Positions 13,901 to 26,308 of a DNA stretch of 64,000 bases are shown piece by piece (within the stretch, counting starts at the first letter, position 1; each line of letters opens with the position of its first letter). Below the pieces are notes generated by a model that was given only the letters and a program-made list of their open reading frames with translations, was not told the DNA's origin and ran no database searches. The position numbers and the translations under genes are program-made. Where the stretch lies: positions 523,501 through 587,500 of the forward strand of contig JAWNZC010000174.1 in assembly GCA_035771165.1 (NCBI GenBank). Reading direction: 5' to 3'. Source of the stretch: Paragorgia papillata. Lineage: Eukaryota; Cnidaria; Anthozoa; Scleralcyonacea; Coralliidae.

Positions 13901-16900
13901 TTTTGACCGATTTTGGTCACTTTTGAAACTTTTGAATTAGCGTCAAAAACGGTTAAATAAAGTCGTTTTAAACCTTCTGTGAAAAGGAGAAGGCTGTATT
14001 GTGGCTAAAAAAAATTATTTTGATTTTTTGAAAAAAATCCGGAAAAAAAAAGTAAAGGGGATAGCCTTTACTTTTTGACCGATTTTAGTTACTTTTGAAA
14101 CTTTTGAATGCGGGTCATAAACGGTTAAATAAAGTCGTTTTAAACGTTCTGTGAAAAGGAGAAGCCGGTATTGTCACTAAAAATATTTTCTTTCATTTTT
14201 GGAAAAAAAATCCGGAAGAAAGAATTAAAGGGGTTAGCCTTTACTTTTTGACCGATTTTAGTCACTTTTGAAACTTTTGAGTGAAGGTCAAAAATGGTTA
14301 AATTAAGTCGTTTTAAACCTTCTGTGAAAAGGAGAAGGCTGTATTTTGGCTAAAAATATTTCTTTCATTTTTTGAAAATAATCCGAAAAAAAAAAGAGTA
14401 AGGGGTTAGCCTTTACTTTTTGAGCGATTTTGGTCACCCTGAAACTTTTGAGTGAGGGTCAAAAACGGTTAAATAAAGTCGTTTTAAACATTCTGTGAAA
14501 AGGAGAAGCCGCTATTGTCACTAAAAATATTTTCTTTGATTTTTTGAAAAAAAATCCGGAAGAAAAAATTAAAGGGGTTAGCCTTTACTTTTTGACCGAT
14601 TTTGGTCACTTTTGAAACTTTTGAATTAGCGTCAAAAAAACGGTTAAATAAAGTCGTTTTAAACGTTCTGTGAAAAGGATAAGGCTGTATTGTGGCTAGA
14701 AAAAAAATTTCTGATTTTTTGAAAAAAATCCGGAAAAAAAAAGTAAAGGGGATAGCCTTTACTTTTTGACCGATTTTAGTTACTTTTGAAACTTTTGAGT
14801 GAGGGTCAAAAACGGTTAAATAAAGTCGTTTTAAACGTTCTGTGAAAAGGAGAAGCCGGTATTGTCACTAAAAATATTTTCTTTGATTTTTGGAAAAAAA
14901 ATCCGGAAGAAAGAATTAAAGGGGTTAGCCTTTACTTTTTGACCGATTTTAGTCACTTTTGAAACTTTTGAGTGAAGGTCAAAAATGGTTAAATTAAGTC
15001 GTTTTAAACCTTCTGTGAAAAGGAGAAGGCTGTATTTTGGCTAAAAATATTTCTTTCATTTTTTGAAAATAATCCGAAGAAAAAAAAGAGTAAGGGGTTA
15101 GCCTTTACTTTTTGAGCGATTTTGCTCACCCTGAAACTTTTGAGTGAGGGTCAAAAACGGTTAAATAAAGTCGTTTTAAACATTCTGTGAAAAGGAGAAG
15201 CCGGTATTGTCACTAAAAATATTTTCTTTGATTTTTGGAAAAAAAATCCGGAAGAAAAAATTAAAGGGGTTAGCCTTTACTTTTTGTCCGATTTTGGTCA
15301 CTTTTGAAACTTTTGAATTAGCGTCAAAAAAACGGTTAAATAAAGTCGTTTTAAACGTTCTGTGAAAAGGATAAGGCTGTATTGTGGCTAGAAAAAAAAT
15401 TTCTGATTTTTCGAAAAAAATCCGGAAAAAAAAAGTAAAGGGGATAGCCTTTACTTTTTGACCGATTTTAGTTACTTTTGAAACTTTTGAGTGAGGGTCA
15501 AAAACGGTTAAATAAAGTCGTTTTAAACGTTCTGTGAAAAGGAGAAGCCGGTATTGTCATTAAAATATTTTCTTTGATTTTTGGAAAAAAAATCCGGAAG
15601 AAAGAATTAAAGGGGTTAGCCTTTACTTTTTGACCGATTTTAGTCACTTTGAAACTTTTGAGTGAAGGTCAAAAACGGTTAAATAAAGTCGTTTTAAACC
15701 TTCTGTGAAAAGGAGAAGGCTGTATTGTGGCTAAAAAAATTCTTTTGATTTTTTCAAAAAAATCCGGAAAAAAAAAGTAAAGGGGATAGCCTTTACTTTT
15801 TGACCGATTTTAGTCACTTTTGAAACTTTTGAGTGAAGGTCAAAAATGGTTAAATTAAGTCGTTTTAAACGTTCTGTGAAAAGGAGTAGGCTGTATTTTG
15901 GCTAAAAAAAATTTTTTGATTTTTTGAAAAAAAGGCGGAGGTAAAAGTAAAGGAAAAAGAAAAAGTAAAGCCTTTACTTTTTGACAAATATTTGTCACTT
16001 TTGAAACTTTTGAGTGAGGGTCAAAAACGGTTAAATTAAGTCGTTTTAAACCTTCTGTGAAAAGGAGAAGGCTGTATTGTGGCTAAAAATATTTTCTTTG
16101 ATTTTTTGGAAAAAATCCTGAAAAAAAAAAGTAAAGGGGTTAGCCTTTACTTTTTGACCGATTTTAGTTACTTTTGAAACTTTTGAGTGAGGGTCAAAAA
16201 CGGTTAAATAAAGTCGTTTTAAACGTTCTGTGAAAAGGAGAAGCCGGTATTGTCACTAAAAATATTTTCTTTGATTTTTGGAAAAAAAATCCTGAAGAAA
16301 GAATTAAAGGGGTTGGCCTTTACTTTTTGACCGATTTTAGTCACTTTTGAAACTTTTGAGTGATAGTCAAAAATGGTTAAATTAAGTCGTTTTAAACCTT
16401 CTGTGAAAAGGAGAAGACTGGATTTTGGCTAAAAATATTTTCTTTCATTTTTTGAAAAAAATCCGGAAAAAAAAAGAGTAAGGGGTTAGCCTTTACTTTT
16501 TGACCGATTTTGGTCACGCTGAAACTTTTGAGTCAGGGTCAAAAACAGTTAAATAAAGTCGTTTTAAACATTCTGTGAAAAGGAGAAGGCTGTATTTTGG
16601 CTAAAAATATTTTCTTTGATTTTTTTAAAAAAATCCGGAAGAAAAAAAAGTAAAGGGGTTAGCCTTTACTTTTTGACCGATTTTAGTTACTTTTGAAACT
16701 TTTGAGTGAGAGTGAAAAACGGTTAAATAAAGTCGTTTTAAACGTTCTGTGAAAAGGAGAAGCCGGTATTGTCACTAAAAATATTTTCTTTGATTTTTGG
16801 AAAAAAAATCCGGAAGAAACAATTAAAGGGGTTAGCCTTTACTTTTTGACCGATTTTGGTCACTTTTGAAACTTTTGAATTAGCGTCAAAAAACGGTTAA

Positions 16901-19900
16901 ATAAAGTCGTTTTAAACCTTCTGTGAAAAGGAGAAGGCTGTATTTTGGCTAAAAATATTTTCTTTGATTTTTTGAAAAAAAATCCGGAAGAAAGAATTAA
17001 AGGGGTTAGCCTTTACTTTTTGACCGATTTTAGTCACTTTTGAAACTTTTGAGTGAAGGTCAAAAATGGTTAAATTAAGTCGTTTTAAACCTTCTGTGAA
17101 AAGGAGAAGACTGTATTTTGGCTAAAAATATTTTCTTTCATTTTTTGAAAAAAATCCGAAAAAAAAAGTGAAGGTGTTAGCCTTTACTTTTTGACCGATT
17201 TTGGTCACTTTTGAAACTTTTGAATTAGCGTCAAAAACGGTTAAATAAAGTCGTTTTAAACCTTCTGTGAAAAGGAGAAGGCTGTATTGTCACTAAAAAT
17301 ATTTTCTTTCATTTTTGGAAAAAAAATCCGGAAGAAAGAATTAAAGGGGTTAGCCTTTACTTTTTGACCGATTTTAGTCACTTTTGAAACTTTTGAGTGA
17401 AGGTCAAAAATGGTTAAAGTAAGTCGTTTTAAACCTTCTGTGAAAAGGAGAAGGCTGTATTTTGGCTAAAAAAAATTTTTTGATTTTTTGAAAAAAAGGC
17501 GGAAGTAAAAGTAAAGGAAAAAGAAAAAGTAAAGCCTTTACTTTTTGACAAATATTTGTCACTTTTGAAACTTTTGAGTGAGGGTCAAAAACGGTTAAAT
17601 TAAGTCGTTTTAAACCTTCTGTGAAAAGGAGAAGGCTGTATTGTGGCTAAAAAAAAATTTTTTTGATTTTTTGAAAAAAATTCCGGATAAAAAAAAGGTA
17701 AAGGGGTTAGCCTTTACGTTTTGACCGATTTTAGTCACTTTTGAAACTTTTGAGTGAAGGTCAAAAATGGTTAAATAAAGTCGTTTTAAACATTCTGTGA
17801 AAAGGAGAAGGCTGTATTTTGGCTAAAAATATTTTCTTTGATTTTTTGGAAAAAATCCGGGGAAAAAAAGTAAATGGGTCAGCCTTTACTTTTTGACCGA
17901 TTTTAGTTACTTTTGAAACTTTTGAGTGAGGGTCAAAAACGGTTAAATAAAGTCGTTTTAAACGTTCTGTGAAAAGGAGAAGCCGGTATTGTCACTAAAA
18001 ATATTTTCTTTGATTTTTGGAAAAAAAATCCGTAAGAAAAAATTAAAGGGGTTAGCCTTTACTTTTTGACCGATTTTAGTCACTTTTGAAACTTTTGAGT
18101 GAAGGTCAAAAATGGTTAAATTAAGTCGTTTTAAACCTTCTGTGAAAAGGAGAAGACTGTATTTTGGCTAAAAATATTTTCTTTCATTTTTTGAAAAAAA
18201 TCCGGAATAAAAAAGAGTAAGGGGTTAGCCTTTACTTTTTGACCGATTTTTGGTCACGCTGAAACTTTTGAGTCAGGGTCAAAAACAGTTAAATAAAGTC
18301 GTTTTAAACATTCTGTGAAAAGGAGAAGGCTGTATTTTGGCTAAAAATATTTTCTTTGATTTTTTTAAAAAAATCCGGAAGAAAAAAAAGTAAAGGGGTT
18401 AGCCTTTACTTTTTGACCGATTTTAGTTACTTTTGAAACTTTTGAGTGAGGGCGAAAAACGGTTAAATAAAGTCGTTTTAAACGTTCTGTGAAAAGGAGA
18501 AGCCGGTATTGTCACTAAAAATATTTTCTTTGATTTTTGGAAAAAAAATCCGGAAGAAACAATTAAAGGGGTTAGCCTTTACTTTTTGACCGATTTTGCT
18601 CACTTTTGAAACTTTTGAATTAGCGTCAAAAAACGGTTAAATAAAGTCGTTTTAAACCTTCTGTGAAAAGGAGAAGGCTGTATTTTGGCTAAAAATATTT
18701 TCTTTGATTTTTTGAAAAAAAATCCGGAAGAAAGAATTAAAGGGGTTAGCCTTTACTTTTTGACCGATTTTAGTCACTTTTGAAACTTTCGAGTGAAGGT
18801 CAAAAATGGTTAAATTAAGTCGTTTTAAACCTTCTGTGAAAAGGAGAAGACTGTATTTTGGCTAAAAATATTTTCTTTCATTTTTGAAAAAAATCCGAAA
18901 AAAAAAGTGAAGGTGTTAGCCTTTACTTTTTGACCGATTTTGGTCACTTTTGAAACTTTTGAATTAGCGTCAAAAACGGTTAAATAAAGTCGTTTTAAAC
19001 CTTCTGTGAAAAGGAGAAGGCTGTATTGTGGCTAAAAAAAATTATTTTGATTTTTTGAAAATAATCCGGAAAAAAAAAAAGTAAAGGCGATAGCCTTTAC
19101 TTTTTGACCGATTTTAGTTACTTTTGAAACTTTTGAATGCGGGTCATAAACGGTTAAATAAAGTCGTTTTAAACGTTCTGTGAAAAGGAGAAGCCGGTAT
19201 TGTCACTAAAAATATTTTCTTTCATTTTTGGAAAAAAAATCCGGAAGAAAGAATTAAAGGGGTTAGCCTTTACTTTTTGACCGATTTTAGTCACTTTTGA
19301 AACTTTTGAGTGAAGGTCAAAAATGGTTAAATTAAGTCGTTTTAAACCTTCTGTGAAAAGGAGAAGGCTGTATTTTGGCTAAAAATATTTTCTTTTATTT
19401 TTTGAAAATAATCCGGAAAAAAAAAGAGTAAGGGGTTAGCCTTTACTTTTTGAGCGATTTTGGTCACCCTGAAACTTTTGAGTGAGGGTCAAAAACGGTT
19501 AAATAAAGTCGTTTTAAACATTCTGTGAAAAGGAGAAGCCGGTATTGTCACTAAAAATATTTTCTTTGATTTTTGGAAAAAAAATCCGGAAGAAAAAATT
19601 AAAGGGGTTAGCCTTTACTTTTTGACCGATTTTGGTCACTTTTGAAACTTTTGAATTAGCGTCAAAAAAACAGTTAAATAAAGTCGTTTTAAACGTTCTG
19701 TGAAAAGGAGAAGGCTGTATTTTGGCTAAAAATATTTTCTTTCATTTTTTGAAAATAATCCGGAAAAAAAAGAGTAAGGGGTTAGCCTTTACTTTTTGAC
19801 CGATTTTGGTCACGCTGAAACTTTTGAGTCAGGGTCAAAAACAGTTAAATAAAGTCGTTTTAAACATTCTGTGAAAAGGAGAAGGCTGTATTTTGGCTAA

Positions 19901-22559
19901 AAATATTTTCTTTGATTTTTTTAAAAAAATTCGGAAGAAAAAAAAGTAAAGGGGATAGCCTTTACTTTTTGACCGATTTTAGTTACTTTTGAAACTTTTG
20001 AGTGAGGGTCAAAAACGGTTAAATAAAGTCGTTTTAAACGTTCTGTGAAAAGGAGAAGCCGGTATTGTCACTAAAAATATTTTCTTTGATTTTTGGAAAA
20101 AAAATCCGGAAGAAACAATTAAAGGGGTTAGCCTTTACTTTTTGACCGATTTTGGTCACTTTTGAAACTTTTGAATTAGCGTCAAAAAACGGTTAAATAA
20201 AGTCGTTTTAAACCTTCTGTGAAAAGGAGAAGGCTGTATTTTGGCTAAAAATATTTTCTTTGATTTTTGGAAAAAAAATCCGGAAGAAAGAATTAAAGGG
20301 GTTAGCCTTTACTTTTTGACCGATTTTAGTCACTTTTGAAACTTTTGAGTGAAGGTCAAAAATGGTTAAATTAAGTCGTTTTAAACCTTCTGTGAAAAGG
20401 AGAAGGCTGTATTTTGGCTAAAAATATTTTCTTTCATTTTTTGAAAATAATCCGAAAAAAAAAAGAGTAACTTAAAAAACTTAAAAGAGTAAAGAGTTAC
20501 TTTTTGAGCGATTTTGGTCACCATGAAACTTTTGAGTGAGGGTCAAAAACGGTTAAATAAAGTCGTTTTAAACATTCTGTGAAAAGGAGAAGCCGGTATT
20601 GTCACTAAAAATATTTTCTTTGATTTTTGGAAAAAAAATCCGGAAGAAAAAATTAAAGGGGTTAGCCTTTACTTTTTGACCGATTTTGGTCACTTTTGAA
20701 ACTTTTGAATTAGCGTCAAAAAAACGGTTAAATAAAGTCGTTTTAAACGTTCTGTGAAAAGGATAAGGCTGTATTGTGGCTAGAAAAAAAATTTCTGATT
20801 TTTTGAAAAAAATCCGGAAAAAAAAAGTAAAGGGGATAGCCTTTACTTTTTGACCGATTTTAGTTACTTTTGAAACTTTTGAGTGAGGGTCAAAAACGGT
20901 TAAATAAAGTCGTTTTAAACGTTCTGTGAAAAGGAGAAGCCGGTATTGTCACTAAAAATATTTTCTTTGATTTTTGGAAAAAAAATCCGGAAGAAAGAAT
21001 TAAAGGGGTTAGCCTTTACTTTTTGACCGATTTTAGTCACTTTTGAAACTTTTGAGTGAAGGTCAAAAATGGTTAAATTAAGTCGTTTTAAACCTTCTGT
21101 GAAAAGGAGAAGGCTGTATTGTGGCTAAAAAAATTCTTTTGATTTTTTCAAAAAAATCCGGAAAAAAAAAAGTAGAGGGGATAGCCTTTACTTTTTGACC
21201 GATTTTAGTCACTTTTGAAACTTTTGAGTGAAGGTCAAAAATGGTTAAATAAAGTCGTTTTAAACCTTCTGTGAAAAGGAGAAGGCTGTATTTTGGCTAA
21301 AAATATTTTCTTTGATTTTTTAAAAAAAATCAGGAGAAAAAAAGTGAAGGGGTTAGCCTTTACTTTTTGACCGATTTTAGTTACTTTGAAACTTTTGAGT
21401 GAGGGTCAAAAACGGTTAAATAAAGTCGTTTTAAACCTTCTGTGAAAAGGAGAAGGCTGTATTGTGGCTAAAAAAAATTATTTTGATTTTTTTGAAAAAA
21501 ATCCGAAAAAAAAGTGAAGGGGTTAGTTAGCCTTTACTTTTTGACCGATTTTGGTTACTTTTGAAACTTTTGAGTTAGGGTAAAAAACGGTTAAATTAAG
21601 TCGTTTCAAACCCTCTGCGAAAAGGAGAAGGCTGTATTTTGGCTAAAAATATTTTCTTTGATTTTTTGAAAAAAATCCGAAAAAAAAAGTGAAGCGGTTA
21701 GCCTTTACTTTTTGACCGATTTTGGTCACTTCTGAAACTTTTGAGTTAGCGTCAAAAACGGTTAAATAAAGTCGTTTTAAACCTTCTGTGAAAAGGAGAA
21801 GGCTGTATTGTGGCTAAAAAAAATTCTTTTGATTTTTTGAAAAAAATCCGAGAAAAAAAAGTGAAGGGGTTAGCCTTTACTTTTTGAACGATTTTGGTCA
21901 CTTCTGAAACTTTTGAGTTAGGGTCAAAAACGGTTAAATAAAGTCGTTTTAAACCTTCTGTGAAAAGGAGAAGGCTGTATTTTGGCGAAAAATATTTTCT
22001 TTGATTTTTTGAAAAAAATCCGGGGAAAAAAGGTAAAGAAAGGGGTTAGCCTTTACTTTTTGACCGATTTTGGTCACCCTGAAACTTTTGAGTCAGGGTC
22101 AAAAACAGTTAAATAAAGTCGTTTTAAACATTCTGTGAAAAGGAGAAGGCTGTATTTTGGCTAAAAATATTTTCTTTGATTTTTTGAAAAAAATCCGGAA
22201 AAAAAAGTGAAGGGGTTAGCCTTTACTTTTTGACCGATTTTGGTCACTTTTGAAACTTTTGAATTAGCGTCAAAAACGGTTAAATAAAGTCGTTTTAAAC
22301 CTTCTGTGAAAAGGAGAAGGCTGTATTGTGGCTAAAAAAAATTCTTTTGATTTTTTGAAAAAAATCCGGAAAAAAAGAAGTAAAGGGGATAGCCTTTACT
22401 TTTTGACCGATTTTAGTTACTTTTGAAACTTTTGAGTGAGGGTCAAAAACGGTTAAATAAAGTCGTTTTAAACCTTCTGTGAAAAGGAGAAGGCTGTATT
22501 TTGGCTAAAAATATTTTCTTTGATTTTTTGAAAAAAATCCGGAAAAAAAAAGTGAAGGG
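10923..22559 (+). repeat. Higher-order repeat unit, copy 2, rearranged after ~19.7 kb
   Basis: It follows copy 1 monomer by monomer to about 19700 (variant monomers at about 12516, 15985 and 17546). It then departs: the monomer that should match about 8780 is replaced by a different type with GTCACGCTGAAAC and GAGTCAGGG, and the remainder to 22559 is a more varied, less ordered set of monomers. The array therefore loses order towards its right edge. Confidence 0.75.
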
Positions 22560-23480
22560 TTTTTTTTTTTTGGTTTTTTTTCTAAAAACTTTATTGGCAT
22601 GACCTAATTACAGGCATTGCTAAAGTATATAAGTGCTGTAAGAGCACTGAACAACAAAATATATAAGATGTTCGAATGTGCGAACAATAATGTTATGACT
22701 ACTGTGTATACATGTAGTTCATTTAAAAGTTTTCTTTTTAAGTATAATATAAGTTTTTTATATTAATATAATATATAGAGTATAAGATGTATAAAGAGAA
22801 GTATTTTGGGGTGGGTTTTTTGGGGTTTTTTCAATTATTTTGGGTTTCCCGGTATTTGAGGCTATCTTCTCGTTCCTTTGTGCAGAGGAATAAATACTTG
22901 GAAAATAGATTTATTAGAACAGGATCGTCCGAAGACATCGTGTGTTCAAGTAATCTCTGTTTAGTTTCTGTTGTTGTGTTGAGATCAAACAGATTTTTGA
23001 GAATGTTGTTTGAGTTGTCTCGTAAGTGTTGGTATTTCTGGCATCTGAAGGCGAAGTGGAATTCGTTTTCCACCTTGCCAGAGTCACATAGTTTACAGAT
23101 ACGCTCTTCACGAGGAACATTTTCGTATCGTCCTCGTTCAATTTGCAACTTATGGTTGCTTACACGATATTGGGAGAATGTTCTTCTTATTGTTGGATTT
23201 TTAATAAGAGATAAGTATTTTTCCATTTTGTACTCGTTTTTAAATGTACAAAAGAAGGAAAGTTTGGTGGAGTTAATCATTTTATGTCGCCAAAATTCAA
23301 AATATTTATCTTTCATCTTGTTTACAACAGTTTTTGTATTGCAGTTGATTATATCACATTCTAGGTTTGTTATATTATCATAGAATGATTTTAGCATGTT
23401 TATTGTGTTAGTATAGAAAGATTCCTTGCCTTGATTATATAGTTGTTTAGACATTTGGAAGGATTGTTTAACGATTGAGT
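22560..23480 (-). mobile_element. 5'-truncated non-LTR retrotransposon, copy 1
   Basis: The element reads on the minus strand and ends in a poly-A tail (poly-T on plus from 22558, interrupted by GG) abutting the satellite. A polyadenylation signal AATAAA lies at 22590-22595 (complement). Its 3' UTR shares a GCATGACCTAATTACAGG block with the second copy at 23530. Only the end of the ORF2-type protein remains. The 5' break at about 23480 is followed by roughly 20 bp of satellite-like sequence (23481-23500), so the target was satellite DNA. Confidence 0.85.
22831..23480 (-). pseudogene. C-terminal fragment of retrotransposon reverse-transcriptase polyprotein
   Basis: About 216 codons stay open to the stop at 22831. 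The first Met at 23454 is internal, because in-frame coding similarity to the second copy continues upstream to the break (NSIVKQSF here against SSIAKQTF there). Near the C terminus is the motif RNVPREER-type followed by a CxxC...HFxFxC cluster (CKLC, then EFHFAFRC), a putative zinc-binding tail seen in several non-LTR retrotransposon clades. Endonuclease and RT domains are absent because of 5' truncation. The lack of stops suggests a young insertion. Confidence 0.85.
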
Positions 23481-23500
23481 TAAAAAAAGTAAAGAAATGG

Positions 23501-26223
23501 GTTTTTTGTTTTTTTTATAAAGCTTTATTTGCATGACCTAATTACAGGTATTGCTAAGCATATAGAATATATAAAATAGTGTAAAAATTAACTATAGAAA
23601 CAACTTTAACTAATGGAACAATAGTGCTATATTTACAGGTATAATATTGTAATATAGAAAATATTAAAATAGCATATAGAATATAGGAAAGATATAGAAA
23701 AGTTAAAGTTTCAAAATGTAAGAAGAGATAGGAATATGGATAATATAATTAAGGAGAGTGAATGGAAAGTGAATATAATACATAAAAACTTATGTTTCCG
23801 GTTTAAGGGCTGATGTCTCTGATATGAAAGCATTTCGAAATATGTTTCGAAAATAGATCCGTTATCACAGGATCATTCAAGGACATAACGTCACTCAATA
23901 ATTTTCTCCTTGAGTCATTGGTGATGTTGATTTGAAAATATTCTTTTAGGATGTTGTGCGAATTATTTCGCAAATTTTCGTATTTTTCACATTCAAATGA
24001 AAAATGAAATTCATCTTCAACTGCAGATTTATCGCAGCATTTACAAAATCTCTCCTCTCGAGGTACATTTCTATAACGACCGAACTCAATTTCTAGTTTA
24101 TGGTTACTTATACGAAATTTTGAGAACAGTCTTCTTTGGTTAGGATCTTTAATAATATTTAGGTATTCTTCTAAGTTATAATCTTTTTTGAAAGTGGAAT
24201 AGAATGATAGTTTAGTCGAGTTTTCAATTTGATTTTTCCAAAATGATGTATAGTTATCTTTAATAGTTTTTGCGAAATCTCTTACGTTCGTATCCTGAAC
24301 AGATTTTTCAATATCTATTGTTTCATCGGTATTAGGATAAAAGTTTTTAATAATGTTTGCGGCATTAGAGTAGAATGAATCTTTACCGATTGAGTAAAGT
24401 CTTTTTGAAAGGTAAAAAGTTTGTTTCGCTATACTTGAATCTGGTAGTTGACTAATGTGTTTAATGTAAGAAAATAGTCTTTTGAATATGGGGATTAACA
24501 GAGGGAATTTACCTAATTCACCCCTGCTAGCGATATTGCTCGCTTTCCTATTCACACCCAAATAGATTTTACAAAATTTTAGGTGTGTTTTTTCAGTTGG
24601 AGTCTTGTCCCATTTAGTAAAATCGTTGTTGGTATAGGCTCCCCAAACCTCAGAGTTATAGAGTAAGATTGGAGAGACTATGCCATCAAAGATTTTCATT
24701 GCAAGTTTTGGAGTAAGTTTGTGAAAATCAAGATGTTTTCGAATTTTGAATAAAGCATGCATAGCCTTTTCACTCAGTTGTTGAGTTGCGACTGAGAATT
24801 TAGTGTTTGGAGTTAGTTTTAGGCCGAGATAAGTGTATTCATTTGTGATGTCAATACGCTTATCTCCCAAGAAAAAGTCAAGCTTTTGTAGCTTAGAGTT
24901 ATGTTTTTGTAAGATCATAACTTTGTTTTTTTTTAAATTGATATTCATTAGCCATTTTTTGCTCCATTCATTAAGAGAGTCTAGACAAATTTGGAGACCT
25001 GATTTCGATCTTGATAGTATAACAAGATCATCAGCATATAGAAGACTACTTAGTCTTGTTCCATTTGGTAAAAGAAATGGGTCTGAGTTTACTTTCTCAA
25101 ATAGATTAGGAAGTTCATTTATATATAAATAAAACAAGAGGGGACTTTAAACACAACCTTGGCGTACACCTCGATTGTAGGAGAAGAAGGGCGTTCTATG
25201 ACCCGATACTTTCACTGCACACTGAGTATTAGAGTACAGATCCTTTATCAGATCATAGAAGCGTCCTCCAATTCAATTTTCTAATAGTTTCAAATAAAGG
25301 CCTTTATGCCAGACGGAATCAAAGGCCTTTTTAAAATCAACAAAGCATGCATAAATTTTCTCATTTTTCTGATTAACATATTTATCGTGTAGAGTTTTCA
25401 AAGTAAAGATATGGTCGGCAGTTCTATTGCCTGGTATAAATCCAATTTGAGAAGGGTGTAAAAGTTTCTTAGATTTTGAAAAGTTCATCAGTCTGTCGTT
25501 AAAGACAGAGCAGAAGAATTTTCCTAATGAGCTTGATACACATATTCCTCGATAATTATTTGTGTCTAATTTATTTCCTGATTTAAAAATTGGTGAGATA
25601 AGTCCCTCGCACCATGACCTTGGGAAGTTTCCAGACTTCAATATCGTGTTGAATGTTTTGGTAAAGCCATTGGCAAGGATATCAACACTAAATTTTAACA
25701 TTTCGTTGTTAATTCTGTCAGAATATGCAGCTTTTTTCGACTTAATTTTTTTAGCTGCTTTCATTATTTCTTCAACAGTTATTTCTGTATCAAGTTCATT
25801 GAGGAGATTTTTTGAGATTTCCTTTTGTTTTAAAGTTTTAGTAATTTCTTCTTGTTCTTTTGATAGTTGGTGTTCACAATGTAGTTGTTCAAAATGTGAA
25901 AACCATTCATTTTCTTTGGGTGAATTTTCAGAATTTGCCTGAGTATCAATATCATCTGAGGATTTTTTAGGATTTTCCAGAAGAGATTAAGATCACTTTG
26001 ACTAGCTCTTTCTAGTTCATCGATTTTGTTATTTTGGAATTCATTTCGTTTCAGTTCTAGTGTTTCTTTGTAAGATTTCAAAGCATCATGATAGTTTTTC
26101 CTTAATTCAATATTAGTAGGATCTTTATGTTTTAAATTTGAAAGTTTTCTCAAATGGTGTCTTTTGATTCGACCGTCCTTGTCGAACCATTTCTTTTGAG
26201 CAGCATTTGTAATTTTTCTTCTA
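23501..26223 (-). mobile_element. 5'-truncated non-LTR retrotransposon, copy 2
   Basis: The element occupies the interval between two satellite remnants (23481-23500 and 26224 onward). Its 3' end is A-rich (T-rich on plus at 23501-23517) with AATAAA at 23524-23529 (complement). It holds the linker upstream of RT, the RT domain and the C-terminal zinc-like tail; the endonuclease domain is missing. It belongs to the same family as copy 1, but the two proteins differ at a large share of residues, so they are different subfamilies. Clade is not certain; a Jockey/CR1/L2-like assignment would need a phylogeny. Confidence 0.9.
23803..26220 (-). pseudogene. Reverse transcriptase pseudogene (non-LTR ORF2-like)
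   Basis: Reading down the minus strand: a charged linker with KKWFDKDG (about 26190), then the RT domain with CFVDFKKAFDSVWHKGLY (about 25300), RGVRQGCV-SPLLF (about 25150), the catalytic YADD box (about 25030), a thumb region, and at the C terminus CKCC...HFSFEC (about 24030). The frame is broken three times. A +/-1 shift lies near 25955 in a T-run, TGA is at 25273-25275, and TAA at 25147-25149 replaces the residue between V and SPLLF. The two stops lie in one otherwise continuous frame (42 codons apart), so these are point lesions of an old copy. It cannot encode an active enzyme. Confidence 0.92.
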
Positions 26224-26308
26224 AGTTAGCCTTTACTTCTTGACCGATTTTGGTCACCTTTGAAACTTTTGAGTTAGGGTAAAAAACGGTTAAATAAAGT
26301 CTTTTAAA

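Larger units (their letters stand above)
1..22559 (+). repeat. Satellite array, ~173-bp monomer, with ~10.94-kb higher-order repeat
   Basis: The conserved word AGCCTTTAC recurs at about 14, 187, 359, 533 and 706, giving a monomer of 172-174 bp and about 130 monomers. Each monomer carries the same ordered blocks: a TTAGCCTTTACTTTTTGACC block, a GAAACTTTTGA block, a GTCGTTTTAAA block, a TCTGTGAAAAGGAGAAG block and an A-rich linker. Rare variants recur about 10.94 kb apart: GCCGCTATT at 3562 and 14508, GTTGGCC at 5371 and 16312, TTTGTCCG at about 4340 and 15286, TTTTATATG near 438 and 11361. The start of the window matches position 10923. This is typical of a homogenised centromeric or pericentromeric type satellite; that role is inferred. 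Short frames inside it are repeat artefacts. Confidence 0.97.

Noticed and set aside
1..22559. GGGGTTAG in each monomer as an interstitial telomere repeat
   Set aside because: It occurs once per monomer as the loop of a dyad and never in tandem TTAGGG runs.
1..22559. CRISPR-like array
   Set aside because: The repeats are contiguous 173-bp satellite monomers without unique spacers, in an animal genome.
22787..23383. 198-codon plus-strand frame
   Set aside because: Antisense shadow of the LINE C-terminal fragment, which has recognisable motifs on the minus strand.
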